64,000 nucleotides of DNA, taken from positions 16,653-80,652 of the forward strand of contig NZ_BTVP01000015.1 of assembly GCF_045863935.1 (NCBI RefSeq). The letters run 5' to 3'. Origin of the DNA: Parvibaculum sp045863935. GTDB lineage: Bacteria; Pseudomonadota; Alphaproteobacteria; Parvibaculales; Parvibaculaceae. The notes under the pieces are model-generated. The model saw nothing but the letters and a program-made list of their open reading frames with translations. It did not search any database and was not told the DNA's origin. The position numbers and the translations under genes are program-made. Within the stretch, counting starts at the first letter, position 1. The number at the start of each line of letters is the position of its first letter. Of the stretch, positions 59,248 through 64,000 are shown piece after piece.

Positions 59248-60008
59248 GCCTTTGTCCGTTCCCGTCCGATCCGCCCGTTCGCCTTGTGATAGGCAATGTA
59301 GACGCCCGCAAGCACGGCCGCGAGGCCGAACCAGGTGAGCGCATAGTCGAGATGATTGTTCGGTATGTCGATGCGCGCGCCCTTCGGCTGCGGCCATTCC
59401 CCGGCGAAACTGCCCGTCTCCGCCTCGACGATGAAAGGCGCGATCGTCACCCCTTCGAGCGTTGCGCCCCCCGCCAGCGCCATCGTCTCGGGATCGCGCA
59501 CCATCCAGATATTTTTCACCGGGTCGTCCTGCCCGTCGAACGAACTGCGCGCCTGCGGCTCGCGCATGACGCCGGTGAACGTCACCTCGCCTTCGGGCAC
59601 GGTCCCATGCGCGTCCTTCAGCGGCAAAGGCACGAAGCCGCGATCGACGAACACCACCGCGCCCTCCTCCACCTCGAAGGGGCTCAGCACGCTGTAGCCC
59701 GCCGCGCCGCCCGCATCTTGCGTGAAGTGATGGAACTCCGCGTCGAGGAAGCGCCCCGTCAGCGTCACGCGGCGAAATTTCTCCGCTTCCGCATCGAGCG
59801 TTTTCCATGCCTCGGGTCGCGGCAGCGCCACAGGCGCTTCATGGAGCCGCATCTCGATCCGCGCGAGCAACGCTTCCTTCCAGGCGAGCCGCTCGACCTG
59901 CCAGAGCCCAAGCCCGATCAGCACAGGCAGCGCCGCGAGCGTCATGAGCGTCGGCCAGAGCAGCGGCCGGAAGAAGCGCCGGGAGAAGTAATTGTTGCGC
60001 AAACTCAT
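59244..60008 (-). CDS. SURF1 family cytochrome oxidase assembly protein
   Basis: SURF1 assists insertion of haem a into oxidase subunit I. The 254-aa protein has two membrane helices at its ends (LMTLAALPVLIGLGLWQVERLAWKEALL and YALTWFGLAAVLAGVYIAYH), the typical SURF1 arrangement, with GLWQVERLAWKEALLARIE, VTLTGRFLDAEFHHF, FVDRGFVPLPLKD and NNHLDYALTWFGLA between. ATG 60008 overlaps the DUF983 gene by four bases. Confidence 0.95.
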   Translation of the reverse strand: MSLRNNYFSRRFFRPLLWPTLMTLAALPVLIGLGLWQVERLAWKEALLARIEMRLHEAPVALPRPEAWKTLDAEAEKFRRVTLTGRFLDAEFHHFTQDAGGAAGYSVLSPFEVEEGAVVFVDRGFVPLPLKDAHGTVPEGEVTFTGVMREPQARSSFDGQDDPVKNIWMVRDPETMALAGGATLEGVTIAPFIVEAETGSFAGEWPQPKGARIDIPNNHLDYALTWFGLAAVLAGVYIAYHKANGRIGRERTKA

Positions 60009-60379
60009 TTCTCGAGACGGCCCTCCTCGGCCCGGTGGCGGTATTGCTGCGCCACCAGCCATCCCTTCAACGGACGAATGAGGCCGATGGTGAGCGCCAG
60101 CGTCAGCGGAATCCACAAAACCGCGTGAACCCAATAGGGCGGCGACCAGGTGAACTCCACCCAGAGCACGAGCCCGACGACAATGAAGCCCGCGATCATC
60201 ATGATGAAGACAGCCGGCCCGTCGCCCGCATCCGCGAAGGAGTAGTCGAGCCCACAGACGTCGCATTTCGGTGCGAGGTCAAGAAAGCCCTTGTAGAGCT
60301 TGCCCTTGCCGCAGCGCGGGCAGCAGCCCTTGAGGCCCACTTCGAGGGAGGACGGCGCAGTGCCGGGATTTTCCGTCAT
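60005..60379 (-). CDS. DUF983 family membrane protein
   Basis: A 124-aa protein with two CxxC pairs in an N-terminal cytosolic zinc-ribbon-like part (GCCPRCGKGKLYKGFLDLAPKCDVCGLDYSF) followed by two membrane helices (AVFIMMIAGFIVVGLVLWVEF and VHAVLWIPLTLALTIGLIRPL). The family is found beside ctaE/SURF1 in alphaproteobacteria and is thought to help oxidase biogenesis; no reaction is known. Coupled to SURF1 by ATGA. Confidence 0.93.
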   Translation of the reverse strand: MTENPGTAPSSLEVGLKGCCPRCGKGKLYKGFLDLAPKCDVCGLDYSFADAGDGPAVFIMMIAGFIVVGLVLWVEFTWSPPYWVHAVLWIPLTLALTIGLIRPLKGWLVAQQYRHRAEEGRLEK

Positions 60380-60460
60380 GGATTGCTTTCCCTGAAAACA
60401 GGAGGGGCGGACGCATTCCGCGCCCGCCCCCGCCTTGCGTCATGTTTAGGCCGAGAGGCC

Positions 60461-61294
60461 TCAGTGATAGGTCGCGCCCGCCGATCCCCAGATGTAGATC
60501 GCGAAGAACAAGAACAGCCAGACCACGTCGACGAAGTGCCAGTACCAGGCCGCCGCCTCGAAGCCGAAATGCTGCTTCGGCGTGAAGTCGCCCTTGATCG
60601 CGCGCAGCAGGCAGACGATCAGGAAGATCGTGCCGACAAGCACGTGGAAACCGTGGAAGCCGGTCGCCATGAAGAAGGTCGCGCCATAGATGCTGCCGCC
60701 GAAGGAGAAGGCCGCATGGGCATACTCATAGGCCTGCACGCAGGTGAAGAAGGCGCCGAGCACCACCGTCAGCGTGAGACCCTGCACGAGGCCCTTGCGG
60801 TCGCCATGCTGCAGCGCGTGATGCGCCCAGGTCACCGTCGTGCCCGAGGTCAGCAGGATGATCGTGTTGAAGAGCGGCAGGTGCCACGGATCGAACACTT
60901 CGACGCCCTGGGGCGGCCAGTGACCGCCGGTGAAGGCGACGCGCGCAGCCTGCTTCACCTCGCCGGCGAAAAGGCTCGCATCGAAGAAGGCCCAGAACCA
61001 GGCAACGAAGAACATCACTTCGGAAGCGATGAACAGCAGCATGCCGTAGCGCAGGTGAAGCTGTACGACGGGCGTATGGTCGCCCTTGTGCGCCTCGCGG
61101 ATCACGTCGCGCCACCAGCCGAACATCGTGTAGAACACGATGGCGAAACCGCCCAGCATGATCCACGGCGCGGAGCCGTGCATCCAGTTGATGGCGCCGA
61201 TCGCGAGCACGAACGCGCCGATCGAACCGATGATCGGCCAGGGGCTCGGATCTACGAGATGATAGTCGTGATGTTTGGCGTGGGCGTCAGCCAT
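60461..61294 (-). CDS. ctaE: Cytochrome c oxidase subunit III
   Basis: Subunit III of the aa3-type oxidase, 277 aa with seven membrane helices. MADAHAKHHDYHLVDPSPWPIIGSIGAF, WWRDVIREAHKGDHTPVVQLHLRYGMLLFIASEVMFFVAWFWAFFDASL, TVTWAHHALQHGDRKG, GFHGFHVLVGTIFLIVCLLRA and WYWHFVDVVWLFLFFAIYIWG are all characteristic. ctaG (cox11), usually just upstream in alphaproteobacteria, is missing here. The ATG has GAGGGG upstream. Confidence 0.98.
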   Translation of the reverse strand: MADAHAKHHDYHLVDPSPWPIIGSIGAFVLAIGAINWMHGSAPWIMLGGFAIVFYTMFGWWRDVIREAHKGDHTPVVQLHLRYGMLLFIASEVMFFVAWFWAFFDASLFAGEVKQAARVAFTGGHWPPQGVEVFDPWHLPLFNTIILLTSGTTVTWAHHALQHGDRKGLVQGLTLTVVLGAFFTCVQAYEYAHAAFSFGGSIYGATFFMATGFHGFHVLVGTIFLIVCLLRAIKGDFTPKQHFGFEAAAWYWHFVDVVWLFLFFAIYIWGSAGATYH

Positions 61295-61407
61295 GTCCCC
61301 TCTTCTCCGCTTCAGCGCGCTCCCTTCCGGGCAGCGCGATCGACCAAATTCTGCTCCGGCACATGCCGGAAATCATAGTCCATTTCGAGGCCTCGTCGCG
61401 CCCGGCG

Positions 61408-61593
61408 TCAAATCGGCCGGTTCGCCAGGTTGCCCCCCAGCTTCACGATCGTCACCACGAAGAACAGAACGATGAAGCCCGCCAGCGCCCAGGCGATGGC
61501 GAGGTTACGCTGCCGCCGGCGCTTGATCTGTTCTTCCGTCCAGTGCGGAGCGCCGATCTTGTGACGCTCGCCTTCGTCCTTTTCTTCGTCCAT
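61408..61593 (-). CDS. Small membrane protein of the cta cluster (CoxF-like)
   Basis: A 61-aa protein with a charged N-terminus, the segment WTEEQIKRRRQRNLAIAWALAGFIVLFFVVTIVKLGG and a short tail. Proteins of this size and pattern ('RRRxRN-helix-TIVKLGG') lie between ctaB and ctaG in many alphaproteobacterial clusters and are annotated CoxF or similar. A single membrane helix; function unknown. It is six bases downstream of the ctaB-side gene end and in the same operon. Confidence 0.85.
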   Translation of the reverse strand: MDEEKDEGERHKIGAPHWTEEQIKRRRQRNLAIAWALAGFIVLFFVVTIVKLGGNLANRPI

Positions 61594-61599
61594 GCCGCC

Positions 61600-62562
61600 T
61601 CACATCGCCGGCAGGAGGGCGCTCGCGGGGAGCGCGCCCAGGCCGGTCATCTTCTCGATCAGGAGAAGCGAGAAAATGAGGAACAGGTAGACAATCGAAT
61701 ATCCGAAAAGGCGCATCGCCGCCTTTTCCTGTGCCGCGCCGGCGCGCGTGCGCCAGAGGCCGAAGGCGAGCCACAGGAACCCAAGGCCCAGCGCCGCCGT
61801 CGCCCCCATATAAAGCGCGCCCGCGAACCCCATGAGCCCGGGCAGCAGCGTCACCGGCACGAGTGCCAGCGAATAAAGCATGATCTGGCCGCGCGTCTTC
61901 TTCTCGCCCGCGACCACGGGGAGCATCGGCACGCCGGCCTTCTCGTAGTCGCCGCTGCGGCAGAGCGCGAGCGCCCAGAAATGCGGCGGCGTCCACATGA
62001 AGATGATGAGGAAGAGTGCGGCGCTTTCGAGCGACACGCTGCCCGTCACGGCGGCCCAGCCGATCATGGGCGGGAAGGCGCCCGCGGCGCCGCCGATCAC
62101 GATGTTCTGCGGCGTGCGCCGCTTCAGCCACATCGTGTAGATCGCGACATAGAAGAAGATCGTGAAGGCGAGAAGCGCGGCCGCCACCCAGTTCACCAGC
62201 ACACCCATCGTCATCACGGAGAAGACGGAAAGGATTGCGCCGAAACCTGCCGCCTCGCCTGGCGTCACGCGGCCCGAAGGGATCGGACGATTTTCCGTCC
62301 GCGCCATGCGCGCGTCGATATCGGCGTCGTACCACATGTTCAGCGCGCCGGACGCTCCCGCGCCCACTGCGATGCAGAGCAGCGCCGTAAACCCGATCAC
62401 GGGATGAATGCCGCCGGGCGCAACCGCGATCCCGACAAGCGCCGTGAAGATCACGAGCGACATGACGCGCGGCTTCAGCAGCTCGAAAAAGTCACGCGCC
62501 GTCCCCATGCCGCCATCGGGCAATGCTCTCGCACGTTCGCTGCTGATCGCGGTATCCGGCAT
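61600..62562 (-). CDS. ctaB: Protohaem IX farnesyltransferase (haem O synthase)
   Basis: CtaB/CyoE attaches a farnesyl group to haem b to make haem o, the precursor of haem a. The 320-aa polytopic UbiA-family protein has the prenyl-diphosphate binding motif NMWYDADIDARMARTENRPIPSGRV (NxxxDxxxD), and the second acidic region in WTPPHFWALALCRSGDYEKAGVPMLPVV, with eight to nine membrane helices. It is downstream of ctaD in the oxidase cluster. Confidence 0.98.
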   Translation of the reverse strand: MPDTAISSERARALPDGGMGTARDFFELLKPRVMSLVIFTALVGIAVAPGGIHPVIGFTALLCIAVGAGASGALNMWYDADIDARMARTENRPIPSGRVTPGEAAGFGAILSVFSVMTMGVLVNWVAAALLAFTIFFYVAIYTMWLKRRTPQNIVIGGAAGAFPPMIGWAAVTGSVSLESAALFLIIFMWTPPHFWALALCRSGDYEKAGVPMLPVVAGEKKTRGQIMLYSLALVPVTLLPGLMGFAGALYMGATAALGLGFLWLAFGLWRTRAGAAQEKAAMRLFGYSIVYLFLIFSLLLIEKMTGLGALPASALLPAM

Positions 62563-62626
62563 GAACTCGTCTGGTCTCTTTGTTGTGTGCCGTCGCGAAG
62601 CGCGTCAAAGCCTCGCCGGAAACGGT

Positions 62627-62655
62627 GCTCCGGCCGGGTCGTCCCCGGCCGGAGC
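62627..62655. other. Strong hairpin between ctaD and ctaB
   Basis: GCTCCGGCCGGG (62627-62638), loop TCGTC, CCCGGCCGGAGC (62644-62655): a perfect 12-bp stem just after the ctaD stop. No T run follows on the minus strand, so it is likely an mRNA stabiliser or partial terminator that raises ctaD over ctaB, as with atpE. Confidence 0.7.
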
Positions 62656-62660
62656 GGCTA

Positions 62661-64000
62661 TTACTTGATCCGCGGCAGTTCCGAGAACTGGTGGAACGGC
62701 GGCGGCGAGGAAAGCGTCCATTCGAGCGTCGTCGCGCCCTCGCCCCAGGGATTGTTCGCGGCCTTCTCCTTGCGGGCGAATGCCAGCACAACGCCGATCA
62801 GGAAGATCACCACGCCGAAGGCCGAGATGTAGGAACCGATCGACGAGATGTAGTTCCAGTAGGCGAACGCATCCGGGTAGTCGGAATAGCGGCGCGGCAT
62901 GCCCTGCAGACCGAGGAAGTGCTGCGGGAAGAAGACCAGGTTCACACCGACGAACGTGACCCAGAAGTGCAGCTTGCCCCAGAACTCGGAGTACATGTAG
63001 CCGCTGATCTTCGGGAACCAGTAGTACCAGCCCGCGAAGATCGCGAAGACGGCGCCGAGCGACAGCACGTAGTGGAAATGCGCCACCACGTAATAAGTGT
63101 CGTGCAGGGCACGGTCGACGCCGGCATTGGCAAGCACCACGCCCGTCACGCCGCCGACGGTGAAGAGGAAGATGAAGCCGATCGCCCAGACCATCGGCGT
63201 GCGGAACTGGATCGAACCGCCCCACATCGTCGCGATCCAGGAGAAGATCTTGATGCCGGTGGGAACGGCGATGACCATGGTGGCCGCAGTGAAGTAGGCC
63301 TGCGTGTTGACCGACATGCCGACCGTGTACATGTGGTGCGCCCACACGATGAAGCCGACGAAGCCGATCGCGACCATGGCATAGGCCATGCCGAGATAGC
63401 CGAAGACGGGCTTGCGCGAGAAGGTCGAGATGATCTGGCTGATGATGCCGAAGCCGGGAAGAATGAGAATGTAGACTTCCGGGTGGCCGAAGAACCAGAA
63501 GAGATGCTGGAACAGGATCGGGTCGCCGCCGCCTTCAGCCGTGAAGAAGGTGGTGCCGAAGTTACGGTCGGTGAGCAGCATCGTGATGCCGCCGGCGAGA
63601 ACCGGCAGCGAGAGCAGCAGCAGGAAGACCGTCACCAGAACCGACCAGACGAAGAGCGGCATCTTGTGCAGCGTCATGCCCGGCGCGCGCATGTTGAAGA
63701 TCGTGGTGATGAAGTTGATCGAGCCGAGGATCGACGAAGCGCCCGCGATATGGAGCGAGAGGATCGCGAAGTCCATCGCCGGTCCGGGTGCGCCCGTGGT
63801 CGACAGCGGCGGATAGACCGTCCAGCCGCCGGAGGCGCCGGTGCCGCCGGGGGCGCCGGGCACGAACATCGAAATCACGAGCAGGCCGAGCGCGGGTGGC
63901 AGCAGCCAGAACGAGATGTTGTTCATGCGCGGGAAGGCCATGTCGGGCGCGCCGATCATCAGCGGCACGAACCAGTTGCCGAAGCCGCCGATCATGGCCG
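62661..64000 (-). CDS. ctaD: Cytochrome c oxidase subunit I, C-terminal part (gene runs off right edge)
   Basis: The catalytic subunit of the aa3-type oxidase; about 446 codons are visible and the N-terminal ~80-110 residues lie beyond the edge. The CuB/haem a3 site is present: WFFGHPEVYILILPGFG (His and cross-linked Tyr), VWAHHMYTVG (two His), and VVAHFHYVLSLGAVF (haem a3 and haem a His). The K-channel lysine is expected in ATMVIAVPTGIKIFSW. GFGNWFVPLMIGAPDMAFPRMNN marks the N-terminal third. Its stop is 98 bases upstream of ctaB. Confidence 0.98.
   Translation of the reverse strand, partial: AMIGGFGNWFVPLMIGAPDMAFPRMNNISFWLLPPALGLLVISMFVPGAPGGTGASGGWTVYPPLSTTGAPGPAMDFAILSLHIAGASSILGSINFITTIFNMRAPGMTLHKMPLFVWSVLVTVFLLLLSLPVLAGGITMLLTDRNFGTTFFTAEGGGDPILFQHLFWFFGHPEVYILILPGFGIISQIISTFSRKPVFGYLGMAYAMVAIGFVGFIVWAHHMYTVGMSVNTQAYFTAATMVIAVPTGIKIFSWIATMWGGSIQFRTPMVWAIGFIFLFTVGGVTGVVLANAGVDRALHDTYYVVAHFHYVLSLGAVFAIFAGWYYWFPKISGYMYSEFWGKLHFWVTFVGVNLVFFPQHFLGLQGMPRRYSDYPDAFAYWNYISSIGSYISAFGVVIFLIGVVLAFARKEKAANNPWGEGATTLEWTLSSPPPFHQFSELPRIK

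Noticed and set aside
61312..61383. 23-codon frame on the minus strand before ctaE
   Set aside because: Has an ATG and lies where ctaG is expected, but it does not resemble the end of Cox11 and is too short to call a gene.
1..64000. tRNA, rRNA, CRISPR arrays, integrases, classical transposases
   Set aside because: Looked for conserved arms, direct-repeat arrays and known protein families; none found.

Overview
The window is chromosomal DNA of a GC-rich (roughly 62-65% by eye) alphaproteobacterium. The evidence is a complete CcrM (GANTC) methyltransferase with GANTC sites clustered at its own start, an F0 operon with paired b' and b subunits in the order atpI-B-E-F'-F, the ctaD-ctaB-small ORF-ctaE-DUF983-SURF1 oxidase cluster, a LexA box of the alphaproteobacterial GTTC-N7-GTTC type, and dispersed 'VIAGLDPAIQ/LDARVKPGHD' palindromes typical of Rhizobiales-like genomes. 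A Parvibaculum-like member of the Hyphomicrobiales would fit, but that is a guess. No rRNA, tRNA, CRISPR array, prophage or classical insertion sequence was seen. Genes are dense, and many neighbours overlap by 1 or 4 bases.

Layout. 1-2.8 kb: NAD synthesis (nadB 3' end, nadC), then a short-chain dehydrogenase. 2.8-10.3 kb (minus strand): a cell-wall hydrolase with a 450-bp AT-richer upstream region, pyruvate phosphate dikinase, glyS/glyQ and a small membrane protein. 10.4-14.4 kb (minus): S49 peptidase, ilvD, a TrmN6-like methyltransferase and a DUF2007 protein. 14.5-18.2 kb: polyprenyl diphosphate synthase, ispE and a TPR lipoprotein. 18.3-24.8 kb: ETF-ubiquinone oxidoreductase, an intact HEPN/MNT toxin-antitoxin pair, a family-4-like uracil-DNA glycosylase, a lytic transglycosylase, moaB and mscL. 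24.8-27.4 kb: a pair of TIGR04282/TIGR04283 glycosyltransferase-like genes and a radical SAM gene with a LexA-like box. 27.5-30.2 kb: a GIY-YIG nuclease cassette, rnhB, ccrM and more repeats. 30.2-36.3 kb: mutY, dciA-like, a DsbA-like thioredoxin and smc. 36.5-39.3 kb: the F0 ATP synthase operon. 39.4-45.6 kb: a dienelactone-hydrolase-like gene, a frameshifted nucleotidyltransferase, and the glycine cleavage operon gcvT-H-PA-PB behind a tandem glycine riboswitch and a strong promoter. 45.6-51.2 kb: a lipoprotein, ispH, thrB, rnhA, a peroxiredoxin, a DsbD-alpha-like protein and a YqgE/AlgH protein. 51.2-60.4 kb (minus): a GGDEF/EAL sensor, a GNAT, an M16 peptidase, thrC, an M32 carboxypeptidase, SURF1 and DUF983. 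60.4-64 kb: cytochrome c oxidase genes; ctaD runs off the end.

Most striking feature. A dispersed repeat family is built from 30-bp arms with the fixed plan GTC / 9-bp stem / CTTGA / 9-bp stem / CCAG. Three stem versions occur, all with full compensatory changes. Arms lie in inverted pairs: 85 bp upstream of ppdK, 87 bp inside glyS (exactly 29 in-frame codons) and 108 bp downstream of ccrM. In a 400-bp version, a perfect inverted pair encloses a GIY-YIG nuclease gene whose last eight codons and stop are supplied by the right arm. This suggests an autonomous element with short non-autonomous derivatives, comparable in logic to RAYT/REP systems but using a GIY-YIG nuclease. Mobility is inferred and not shown by the sequence.
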